Positions 12,109 through 23,700 of a stretch of 64,000 nt of DNA are shown piece after piece. Both the position numbers and the translations under genes were made by a program. Origin of the DNA: Schistocephalus solidus (lineage: Eukaryota; Platyhelminthes; Cestoda; Diphyllobothriidea; Diphyllobothriidae); assembly GCA_017591395.1 (NCBI GenBank), contig WEDG01004858.1, positions 36,378 through 100,377 of the forward strand, given 5' to 3'. The notes beneath the pieces were generated by a model that had not been told where the DNA came from, searched no databases, and saw only the letters and a program-made list of their open reading frames with translations. The stretch's first letter is position 1. The number at the start of each line of letters is the position of its first letter.

Positions 12109-13165
12109 TCAATCGAGGTTGGGGGTGACTAAGAAACCGTGTCGGATCGTTGTAGAGCCGAGCCGCACCGACAACTGTATCTTACCCATGATTGTCATCG
12201 GAATGTTATTGGCCATCTTAGGGTTCGGTCTATTGTAAGGTCTGATTGCCGTCGTGTATATGGATGGAGGGATCGTAGAGGCATTTACGACTGAAACATT
12301 AGCTCTCGTATCGATAAGTGCGCGTTTTTTATATCCCGCGTGGTAAATATCTACGGTAAGTGGTGGAAATAATGAGGTAATCTGGGCACAAGAAGGGATA
12401 ACGTATCTAGCCTTACAGTTGGAGTTGTGTCCGCAGCGACGGGCTCGGGATCCGAAGGCAGCACAAAACTGAGAAACTCGGGCGGTAGTTCGGGAACCGG
12501 ACTGGCAATTGACGTGTCTGTCGGGCTGGGTCGTCAGGTAGGGTGTTGCTGGCCTGGCTAGGTATGTTCTGTACGTCTGCGTGTGTCTGAAAATCGTCGT
12601 ATCTCTTGCATTGACGGATTGCTGTCGCCAGACTTGGTGATGGGTGTAAGACGATATTTTTTTGGTCGTGCGATTGGGGAGGCCTGTCACAAAATGGTGT
12701 AGTATGAGTTCATCCCGATCGACCTGTGGTAGTGTGGGGAACGCAAGGGATGCTAAGCGACCGAGTTCTCAGGCGAAGTCGTCTACAGATTGGTTGCGAG
12801 TCTGGCGAAGGTTCGCAAAACATTGATTGGCGGTACCCGAACTTAACTGGTTGTCGAAGAGGGTGAATAGCAGAGCAGCTGCCGTAGGAAATGGGGTGTT
12901 AATGTTAATTCCCGCAGCAAGGGCAAGTTTTCGGGTTGGAGGGGAGAGGAACCTTAACATATAACGGGTGTGGTTGGTTGGAGGGACATCGGCAAGGAAT
13001 AAGGAGAGTTCGATCAGCCATTCCTGTAGGTTTTGGCCCGGTTGGTAAGCATCAGGGGCTAGAAGTGGGTCGGGGCGGTTGTCTGTCCTATGGGTAGGAG
13101 GGTTCTGAGTTTGGGACGTCTGAGGCTCGACAAAGAGGTGAGTACGGGTTGACACCGGCTGCCAC
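12109..13165 (-). pseudogene. Gypsy gag, zinc knuckle and aspartic protease
   Basis: Gag sequence (QEWLIELSLFLADVP and YMLRFLSPPTRKLA) runs to a TGA at 12769-12771 (DFA-stop-ELGRLASLAF) and continues in the same frame through 12690-12109. A knuckle (CAAFGSRARRC) precedes the protease strand. The protease active-site triad reads DTRA (ALIDTRANVSVVNA), where retroviral-type proteases need DTGA, so the catalytic loop is mutated. A second in-frame TGA at 12109, probably from TGG, separates this from the RT. Gag packages element RNA and the protease matures Gag-Pol. Confidence 0.85.
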
Positions 13166-13167
13166 CA
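13151..13167 (-). other. Primer binding site
   Basis: Two bases inside the 5' LTR the minus strand reads TGGTGGCAGCCGGTGTC. It is complementary to a tRNA 3' end finishing in CCA, as expected for a PBS. I cannot name the tRNA with confidence. Confidence 0.6.
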
Positions 13168-13169
13168 AT

Positions 13170-13636
13170 ATAACGTCCTTCTTCCTTCCGTCAATAGGAC
13201 GTCGACTCGCTCCTTCGATATCAGGCGCCGATACGGTTTCACATTCCAAAAGGGCCGGCTCTGTAAAGGATTCATCCATTTTGGATTGGCTTGCTGGTCT
13301 GACTCACTCATATCAAGGCACAAAGATGCAGATAATGTAGAAGGAAGATGCTTGTTTATTCGTGAGAGTACGTAACCGATGAAATGCAGAAGACTAATAA
13401 TGATAAACGGAATCTGAGAAAACATTCAATACAAAGGTTTGACTTCACCAGGTCGGAAGGTTTTACAGAGAGAAATGTATATTGTCGGACGATTGATCCT
13501 TCGAAGGATGTAAGTCGTTGAACTGCGGGGACTCGACTACCGCCACGGCCGCTGAGATCGGGATTGAAAAGGAAAAACGAAAGTGAAAGTGAAGTTTTAA
13601 ACACCCTGCCGGTTTCCGACCGTCCTGTACGGTTCA
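13170..13636 (-). repeat. 5' LTR of the Ty3/gypsy element
   Basis: Direct repeat of 8583-9065 in the same orientation. It would carry the element promoter. An open frame starts inside it (13425) and runs into gag, but the true gag start cannot be fixed by eye. Confidence 0.92.
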
Positions 13637-13641
13637 AAGAT

Positions 13642-14540
13642 AGTGGTTATTAGAATGTACCCAACTCATTGTTATCAGAAAGGACAGAGGATCTACCCAT
13701 GCATTTGACGAAATTTAAAGTAACGCAAACCACCTACGCACACTTCATCAGAATAATAAATTCGCTCTGTATGCCGAGCATACCAAACGAAAAAAAATAT
13801 TGCTAATTGGAAAATTACCGTTGTTCTTACTTGAGGATGACATGATTCCGTCTAGCCTACTTATTTCTGTCCGGGCAATTTTAGCATAGACAATGATCTC
13901 TTTAAACTCCTTTTAACCCTATACTTACCTTTATTCTCATCGGAGCCTTGTTCATAGTCAAAGTGACCGGCTCTGTGTACTGACCGACTAGGAAAATTTT
14001 ATTGACAGTGTATAATCAGTCTAAATTGAGCAAGGACTCTATGCAGGTTACCCGTGCTTTTGTGTGGGTTACGGGATTTGTCGACTCTGTACACATTGAA
14101 ATCGTCTCTTGACCTATAACGCCTGACGACTGAACTCCTGACGTGCACGTGGTGGCTTTTAGACGGCAAAATGCCAGTTGTGGTTTGTCATATCACTGAG
14201 ACTACTCTTAGTAGAAGTGAAATCTGTTCTCAAAACTTTTTATAAGAGTTTAAGGGGTACGGTGCCATCCACCCTACAATTTTAACCACGAATTGGCCAT
14301 TCTCTTTTAATGCTTCCGGTAGACCGGTAGAATGTTGTTTATTTAATGACAGTCCATTAACCTGTCACTTAAAGTTCTTTTTAGAACTAATACATTTATC
14401 GTGACTAATAGAGGGTTTATTTCCACCTTTTTTATTTTCTTATCGGGATTTTGTTCGCTTGTCTGATAAGTATTCAAGTCGCTAAATAGCCACTCATACG
14501 CAGTAAATACAACTTAACTATCAGTTCTTTCGTATTTTAG
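13642..14540 (+). other. 5' flank of the threonyl-tRNA synthetase gene; first exon not identified
   Basis: The first recognisable coding exon starts at 14541 after an acceptor, preceded in frame by TAG, so an initiator exon must lie upstream. A tiny ATG-to-GTAACG candidate at 13699-13719 has the right phase but no other support. The gypsy insertion ends only 900 bp upstream of that exon. Confidence 0.35.
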
Positions 14541-14767
14541 GTTGGGGGTTCATGCGAGTTGTCTCATGCTGTGTCGGAGTCCTCAACTCCCCCACCTCCG
14601 GAATTTATCGCCCACAGAGAGCGAATGTGGCAAGAACTGAAGAAGAAATACGAGGCATTTGTGGCTTCGCAAGCCCGATCCCCCATTCAAATTACCCTTG
14701 CCGATGGCTCAACTGTTGACGGTAAGGCCTGGGAGACTCGACCGATAGATATCGCACGGAACATCAG
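14541..14767 (+). CDS. TARS: TARS exon: N-terminal helix and start of TGS domain
   Basis: Acceptor CGTATTTTAG ends at 14540 and donor GTAAGC starts at 14768. Encodes [23 protein letters not shown] and the first TGS strand ([13 protein letters not shown]). Ends in phase 2. Confidence 0.88.
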
Positions 14768-17700
14768 GTAAGCCGTTTGTTTTCCTCCATTTATTGTTAA
14801 TTTATGAATGGTCGGTAGCGCTGTTGAAACTAGGTGTGACGTCTAATCGTCAGATCCCCACTCTCCACATGATTTTCGCTCCAACTGACAAAATTTGAGA
14901 TGGACGTTGTGGTAGATGACATTTGAAACTAAGAAACATATACCCCCGCATTTCATTTATCTAACATCTTGATGAACGTCCACAATTAGTAAGCCTTGCG
15001 ATGTTTGAGTTAGTGTTTAACTTATTTTCTCTATTGGGTAACTTTCAGCGCAAAGTAGCTTAAACTTGATTAGGCTTGGTTGTGACATGACGAGTGACAA
15101 TGTACACCGAAATTGCATTATTCCTAAACTTAGCTCTCGATTATCGGAATGGTGCTGATAACTAACGTAACTGTTATAAGTATGAGTGGCTAATGCTAGT
15201 TGTAGTGTGTAGCCTCCCTCCAAAATTAGGCAGTCATTTTCGCATCAGCTTGCTTTTTGAGAAGGCTTGTCAATTGTATGTAAAGGTTAATATTGTCCGG
15301 TAATTGCACGGTAAAGATTACTATATATTAGTATTTCCCGAGTGACTACATTACCATTGCGACCTATAAACCGCAATGTTGGACATGGTCTAGGCCTATT
15401 TTCTACACATGCACCGCTGTCTCTGGGATATTTCATAATCACTAGTTAATACAGTATCCTACTAATCTAATCCATTAACAATTTTGTAGGAAATTGTTCG
15501 AACCATGTGATTCACTGTTAAAAAGTAGTGTATTTGAGATTTTTCTCGACAAGCTGCTAGGATAAGTGCTATTTTAACCGGCTGCAGTGTCCTCGGCAGC
15601 GCGAACCAGCGCGCATATGTCGTGATAGTTGGTAAGGCTCTCTCAAATCGTTGCGCAGTTGACGTTCTATTCTCAAAGAACGTTTAACCCACCGTCCTTT
15701 ATCAGTACAATTTAGATGTGTGCTGCCTGTCAAAAGTCCAAATACCTAACTCAGATTCTCTGGAAATAAAGCACCCGGGAGCCAACCTACACTTCACCCT
15801 TTACCACAGAGGTCCTCGCACTTTTTCTGGTAGACATGGTGTGGCGATTCCCCTCGCAACAAGCGAACCTTGCACTGTTTGCTTGATAACCGGTCAACGA
15901 ACGGATGGCCTTTGTGCGACTGAAAGTCACTTCAAATACATCGTCTCCGTGTACGTAACAACTTCCGCTTCGTTCTCGATGTGAAAATTGTGAGAGACTA
16001 CTAAAATTTGCTGACGAGAGCTGACCGTTTGTCACGAACACGGGCTTCCAGCACCACAAAAAACATGCTGACCTGGTATTCAAACGACGGTCATATGGCC
16101 AGTCAGATTGACTAAACCCAAGTCAGTTAACAGTCCCGCAGCTGGGTTCTTGATAACAGATCGATATGCGGTGCCGAGACTGGTAATATCGATGGGTCTG
16201 ACCATGTTCTCGTCCGTACACGCTTAAAACTGCGCCTATCATCCGCACCCAAAATGTCACGTGCTAGACGCCTCGATGTGGCCAAAATCCGGCGACCCCG
16301 CTGCCGAGGCCCTGGACAGAGAAATTCGGTCCTGTTTTACTACCCGAATAGACGGAGAAGGCAGTAGTGTGTGGTCATAACTGAAGGCTTTAGTCTATGG
16401 GGCAGCTGAGTAAAATCCTTTGGTATACTCAACGACGTCACAGTGATTGGATCAGCGGAAGAACCCTGCAGTTGTCTAGCAAGACGGCTCAAGCCAGGTC
16501 TCGCAACGATGCTCCGAAAGATGACGGCAAAATCGGCTAGGCAAGACCGGAAGAAATATTGGGCTGAAATAGCGACCTCAATGAAGCAGGCCTCAAACAT
16601 AGGTGACACTCGAAAACTACCAAATAATGCGCCTACCACTAGTGGTAGGCCCTCTACACTGAGCGACTGTTCGTGACATGAGTGGCAGCTTTATTGCTAA
16701 AGCCCGACCAAGCCTGGCATGGGCACTTCGAGAACCTTATCAACTTCGATACCGAGCCCACTACCCCCTTACAACTTGCAATGGAGTCTCCTCCCTCTCC
16801 TGCCTATGCAGTCATGCGACCCCCCCTTCTGAAGGAGAAGTCACTGATGCCATAAGAAGGTTGCGCAACAACAAGGCACCTGGGAGTACGGTATACCCTT
16901 TGAAATCTACAAGATTGACACAATGACAGTTCGACCGTCGATTTCGACGAGGTGCACCGTATGCTCCATGACAGGTGGTGCAGGGACGGTGACTGGCGCG
17001 TGAATTAGTTTTAAGTGATAGTAGTCTTGCGCTGCAGCTACCGCACTCTCCTCCTCCCCCACCTGAGCCCGGTGTCAAGACATAGTCAAGCAGACCGGAG
17101 ATGGGAGAGGGCACAGGTGGCTGGCGCGGCCGAAGCCGCCCCTGGGCGTACCACCACACCTGGCTCGAATCCTACAGAGTGGGAGTGCCATAAAGACCAC
17201 ATTAAGAAGGAGCCATTGCAGCCTGTCTCGCAGTCCGCCAGTCAGCCACTACACACAAAACACACAATTGGGCTGATCAGGAGGTCCGAGTTATCCCGTC
17301 AGTTGGCAACCTTCCAAGCCACGGCTTTTAGCGCACCGTGATAGATACAAGCGCCTCAGATTGTTTATAGTGAGGAAAATGCGCTGAGCTGTTGACCACA
17401 ATCTCTCACCCACCCCCACAATCAGACCACCATCCGAGCCAGTCAGTTGCCTGATGTGGGAGTGGGCGCATTGGCTGACGGATCGGCGTACCCGTTTTCG
17501 CAAGCCACAGCACCACCTGGTCCCCATAACGCACACACCAGGATTTACTTCCTCAGGGGATATGGAGGAGCCATCGCCGTCTGACTCCCAGTCCACTGGT
17601 CAGCCACTCGACACACACAACACATACACCTAGCCGACGGCGTGGTCTGGTTTAAGCGTCAGATTGGCAGCCTTCCCAGCCACGGTTTCTAGGAAACCGT

Positions 17701-20700
17701 GATATACTCTAGTAAATGGTGATTGTGAGGTTGTTGTCGATGTATTGGTGTAGGTAGTGTGCGATGATGTAGCTTAGCCTCCGGTGGTTTACTGCAGGTT
17801 GTCGTGGAGGCGCATGTGTCCTAATAGGCGCATGCGGTGTGTAAATGTGCGGGAGCAGTGAGGGCCGTGAAGGCGGGCGCGTTGACTGTATGTAGGAGCC
17901 CCGGGCGCTGGTTCACCAGCCTCCGTGCGATGGATTCGCAGGTGACCGACCAGGCGAATCGTGGCGATGAAAATGTTGCGTCGGATCTCTGGACAATTTT
18001 TAAGGATTGCGAAAATCCGACGAGCAGCATCGATTGAGCATTGTCATCTGTACTCTGTCCATTCGACTGCAGCCTTGCCCCGAGTTATTTAAAAATGTAC
18101 TTCTTCATGTTGGCAGCCGTTAATCCCCAGGGGTGCCCTCCCCTAGTCAGGGATTAAGTTTGAAAAAAGTGGTCTTCTCAGTGTTTATGGCTGAGCTGAC
18201 CGAAGTAGGGATCTCATTCACCCGTGACATCCCACTGTAGATCACCAAAGTTTGAGGCTAAACAAGGCGATATTATCAGCTGGCGCCCGGGTCCAAACTT
18301 CACACAGCAACTAGGCGAAGTAGCCCTTCCACCGGCATGTCTGACTTTAACGTCACGTAGCTCGAGCCCCCTGATCATCATAACAATTAGGCACGTACTC
18401 TCACCGCTAGAAGCCAAAGTACATTTGACACCCTGGATAGCCCGAATACCCTCAGAGCGTGTGACCTAACTGCTTTAATTCCTCAATTTTGCATCCTCCG
18501 TGGAGAACAGTGAATACTTCTTCATCTAGTCGAAGCTTTTCAACAAATGTCCGTCGACCTCTGCTGCCGTTCATCACCTAAAAGGCACTGCAATTTTATT
18601 AAGTTATTGTCAGTTTGTTTAGGTCCTGGTTGCTGCCTACTAGTATATGTGAAGTTTTAATCTGTGTTTCCTTTTAATGACTGCAATATCATGTTAAACA
18701 AACTTGTCAGCGATACCGCCGTCGTTGGGATAGAAGCGTTTTTTGGCTTCTAAAACCCTAATGCCGAATGAGTCACGATCGGACGCTCATGTCAGCGAAG
18801 GCGATCAAGCCCACTTGGTGCTAAATCAACACTCGAACGGTAAGGTTCTGCTCTCTCAACACAGAAAATGTTTTCACATTCTAGCTTGTGATACGCAGTT
18901 CCTTCCATCTAATACGAGTCTCTACACGGCGGAGAAGCACATGGAGAAGCACAATTCTCCACACCGTCGAGGCTATTTAAATCGCGTACAAACACAGCCA
19001 TGACAGTTAAAAGCTACCGTGGTTGCCGTAGCACAGAGCCATGGTCGTGTCAAAGATTTGTAACTTAGGTGCTGGAAGCGAGGTAATCTTGGTGTATTTG
19101 GCTTCTACTACTATACAATGGAGCTGCAGAGTACTGCAGGAATGGTCGATAGAGGTTGAGTTGTCCAGTCCAGCACTACGTTCATATAACTTTAGGCAAA
19201 CGACTGTCAACTTAGCTTCCTTCGGGAATGCACTGCGCATCTATCGAGATTTAATTAACCTGTCATTTGACAGCCGATTTCTTTTCTTTGTGGCATGTGC
19301 TCGAATGAAGTACATTTTTACTAACCACCATGACCTTAAACTATCCTTTCCAAGAAAGTCGTTTAGAAACGAATTTTCTTACTGACGTTTGCTTGTTTTA
19401 AGAGAGGCTTTCTTTGCATTTTCCTGGCTATTTTTCGTTGCATTGGGCAGCTTAAACCGTTCATAGTATATTTGGCTGCTTACTGCATACTTCCTATTTT
19501 TGCGAGGAGCTGCATTGTCAACAAATTTTCGCTCTTTTAGCAAGGACCTCGCGGAGAAGACGGTGATATCCAAAGTCAACGGCGTTCTGTGGGATCTCGA
19601 GAGACCGTTTGAAGGGAACGCATCCGTTGAATTTCTTGACTTTGATAATAAGGATGGTAATTCTTATGATTTTGTGTTTTTTATCCAGTTTATTTAACAC
19701 TATTCTAACAAATTTTAAAACAAGATCCAGTACCTGTAAACGGTTTTTTGGGAGTCCTTCGATGCCAAGCAACTAACTAGTGAGGGTGTAGATGCAGGTT
19801 CTTTATGTGGGTAAATATCTATAATCTTCGTTCCTAGAGCCACAAGGCTGAGATTACGCCTGATCTTTCCACTTTTGATATACTGACGGACGATTGAAAG
19901 GATTACCTTCTGTGGAGGCAAATAAATTTTCAGTGGAGATGGTGCACTGACAGAACGCAGCAAGTTATCAGCAGCCTAAAGAAGCGTGCTGGCAAAAATG
20001 GGAGTGGTTGTTTCTTCTTTGTCGTCGTCAGCTCTCTCTGTTTTTAAGACGAGGAAAACCTTGGATTTGTATCCAGACTTGCCGCTAAAAGCGGGCGAGG
20101 GAGAAAAAAGCAGCATGTTCCTTTATTTTCCGCTCAATTAGAGTTTTATTGTTATTCTTCGGATTGTGTGCATTTCTTATTTTTTTCAGGCAAGTACGTT
20201 TTTTGGCATTCCTCCGCTCACATAATGGGCGAGGCAATGGAACGCATCTACGGCGGCCATTTGTGCTACGGTCCTCCACTCGAAGAAGGCTTCTACTACG
20301 ATATGTGGACTGAGGGCAGGTAAGGTTATGGCCTCTGCCTGTTGTTATGGCCTCTGCTTTTGGACTGTTCTATCTATCTTGATTGTCCGTATGCTATCCT
20401 GTGGGAGGACATTTTTATGGGGTTGTTAACTTGTCGGAATAAGTTGCTAACACGAAGCTTCAGAAATGTATTATTAGCTTAATGGGTCAGCCCTCTCCAC
20501 CAACCCCCACAGTTTCAAGTTCTCGTTTTAAGTCGCTGGAACTTGGAGACGTTGCGTAACAGCGTCGGAAATGGAGAACGATCATTGCCCCATCCTAGCT
20601 GACCTAAATGGCTAACCTAAATTGTTGTCTTTACCGTGTAATACATTTTTCACAGTACTGTGTCTAGTCCTCTCGCAGCATCTAAAACATTTACACGTTA

Positions 20701-23700
20701 GGTAGTAAACCTTGTCACTTACATGCTCTCAACAAACCAAAGCAACCTGGTATCTACATGAAAATTTTTCTTTCAACAGGCAAGTACGACCCGAGGAATA
20801 TCCAACAATTGACAAGTTGTGCCTAAACATTATCAAGGAAAAGCAGCCATTTGAGCGTCTGGAGGTTTCGAAGGAGGATCTCCTCAAGATGTTTGCTTAC
20901 AACGAGTTCAAGGTTCGAATCTTGAACAAAAAAGTTACAGCCCCGAAGACAACAGTCTACAAATGTGGCACCCTGATCGATCTCTGCGTAGGCCCCCACG
21001 TCCGAAACACGGGTACTCGACTTGTAGTCATCAGTTCTGTTACTTTTTTCTCTTCTTTCGCTGCATTTACTGCGGTTAATATCACATCCCTACGAAAGAG
21101 CCGGTCTTGCCAATACCTTCGCGACAATTTGGGCCGGGCTATTCAATTTTCCAACCCTTACAGCACCACTGCAATCGTAGATAAATCACAAAGAGCGTAT
21201 AACTTTGTTTTGTAGAGTTCCATTATGCTTACATTGCATGCTCCCAAACTGGTCACAGACAATGACACGGCTAAATGAGTGTTGAGTTACAGAACTAACT
21301 GTCATCTTGGGTTAATCGCTTCCTCCCGCATTGCAAATCGCACTTTTCCTATGCGTTTTATGCATCCATCATTTCTAATCCTACGCCTACTTTTCTCACG
21401 AGAACAATTCCGTTCCTCATGCTTTTTGCTTCAGGTTGCGTAAAATCGATAGCCGTCACTAAGAGCAGTTCCTCCTATTGGGAAGGAAACGCGGAAGCAG
21501 AAACTTTGCAGCGAATCTACGGCATATCTTTTCCCACTTTGCAGGCGATGAAGGATTGGAAACATTTCCAGGTATGGAAGCCCAAGTTTCCTTTTTTGCT
21601 CTCTCGCTCTAATGAGTGTGGGCGGGTGGGTTACACAGGAAATTGTTATTTGCTAGTCTTTTCCCCCAACCCAGGGTAATCGATGTGCTAACACCCGCTA
21701 TCCTCGCTAGAGCCAATCACTCGACACATAAGACTCACCAAATAACGAGATCGTACCCTATCGCCTGAACTCTGCTTCTTGAACTGTATCCTCCTCGCAC
21801 CTGTTGTTGTCAGTTTACGCAGCTACCATTCGTCCACGTTGCCCCGAATCTGCACCGGCTGGGTAGTGTACTTAGATCGCCACAATCCTCAAACCAAGTC
21901 TTGCTCGGCTAGGAAGGGGAAAAAGCACCAGATTTAGGGGGTTTATTTTACACAGAAACCTTAGTTGCTATATTTGGCGACAATAGCCGCCGTGAAGGCC
22001 GGGTTGTTTTTTGACGGGCTTGGTCATGCCTGTGAGTGAGTGTGTGAGAGGGACGGAACGAGACTGTGGTGGAGCGATTTCACGTGTTCCATGCCCGAAT
22101 ATTTAATTTTTCATTACCGGAGTTATGTGTTGAGATGGTCTGTGTTAAATTGGCCGATCGGTTGCGTGTTCAAGTGAGGCGTGACTGTCTGAAAGTTTTT
22201 GCGCGTGTTTCAGTCGATCAGACCATGAGGTTGGTGCGTCTGGAACCGCCTTAAAGCAATTGGCGTTGAACAAAAGACGTCGGGCATAACAATGATGACT
22301 GACGTCTCACGTTCGTCTAATAACCTAACTTAATTGCATGGAATTGTTTTTGTTTCGGCCTGTTTCCTATTGCCCCGCTTTGGATCTTACTCACCCAAAT
22401 CGCCAACTTTATTTCTCATTTAGGAGGAAGCGGCTAAACGTGACCATCGGAAGCTTGGTCTCGAACACAAACTCTTCTTCTTCCATGAGCTCTCCCCTGG
22501 TAGTTGCTTCTTCCTTCCAGCTGGTGCTCACATCTACAACAAACTCGTCGAGTTGATGCGATCCGAATATTGGAAACGCGGCTTCCAGGAAGTCATTACT
22601 CCCAACATGTTCAACTCCAAACTCTGGGAAATCAGTGGCCACTGGCAGCATTACAGTGTAAGTTTTTTCCGCTTTATTTGCTTAGATTTGTCAGTTCATT
22701 TTACTATGTACTTTATGCACCACGAGAATGCTGCCTCGCCGACCGGTAACCAGCCTTATTTCTACCATTTTTGCAGGAGAACCTCTTCAAAATTGATATT
22801 GAGAACCAGATCTTTGGTCTAAAGCCCATGAACTGTCCCGGCCACTGTCTCATGTTCAGTCAAAACCTACGTTCTCATCGCGAGTTGCCGATCCGATACG
22901 CCGATTTTGGTGTACTTCACAGGAACGAGTTCTCCGGCGCGCTCACTGGCCTGACTCGTGTGCGCCGGTTCCAACAGGATGATGCCCACATTTTCTGCCG
23001 GGAAGACCAGGTTAGTTTTTTATGCTTCGCAAACATAGCCCGTGGCTGATATGTCAGCAGTTTATTTTCTGAAGGAAGAAATAAGCGCTTGGTTTATGCA
23101 CCCAGTAGCCCCTGTATGCGTTTTGAGAGCCTTCGGCAAGAGTGACGTGTTTTATTTCCAAATATTCCCATCTTATGTGAACGTTCTGAAGTTGCTCTTC
23201 TCACGAACTTTGGCTTTGATGCTCACGCCGATGAACTTTGCTTCACATTTTGTTTCATCTTCTAGATTGAAGAGGAAATCGGTCATGCAATCGAGTTTGT
23301 TAGACACACCTACGGTATTTTTGGATTCACATTCGAGTTTTTCCTTTCAACACGGCCCGAGAAGTTCATGGGATCGATCGATCTTTGGGACCGGGCTGAA
23401 AAGGTATGACGAGAAACTTTTCTATTCTACCCTTTTCCCCTTTCTCAATGTTTGTCCCCGGGTTAACTCTGAGTCTGTTAACGTTGAGAGTGAAGGGTGG
23501 ATCAAGAGTATACTACTTCATTAGATTGACCTGCCGTTGACAGTTTTCGAGGGTTGCCGTCGGCGCATTGGTGCCCTCTTGGAAATTTCTTGTTACATCT
23601 GACCATTAGGGTCGACTGCACACACCTCATCGCAGAAGCTCTTCACGACGAATCGCTTGTCATTCTTAGCAAATATAAAACGTTCCCTAATCAGTTTCCT

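Larger units (their letters stand above)
8578..13641 (-). mobile_element. Ty3/gypsy LTR retrotransposon, full-length but inactive
   Basis: The right repeat (13170-13636) is the 5' LTR and the left repeat (8583-9065) the 3' LTR. Both begin TGAACCGTACAGG and end with CGTTAT on the minus strand. The short direct repeat AAGAT flanks the element at 8578-8582 and 13637-13641 (4 to 6 bp, depending on where the LTR end is drawn). Internally the order is gag, zinc knuckle, protease, RT, RNase H, integrase, which places it in Ty3/gypsy. The polypurine tract and primer site are in place. The coding region was one long frame, now cut by stops at 12769, 12109 and 9919 and by frameshifts near 11600, 11360 and 10130. 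Confidence 0.93.
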
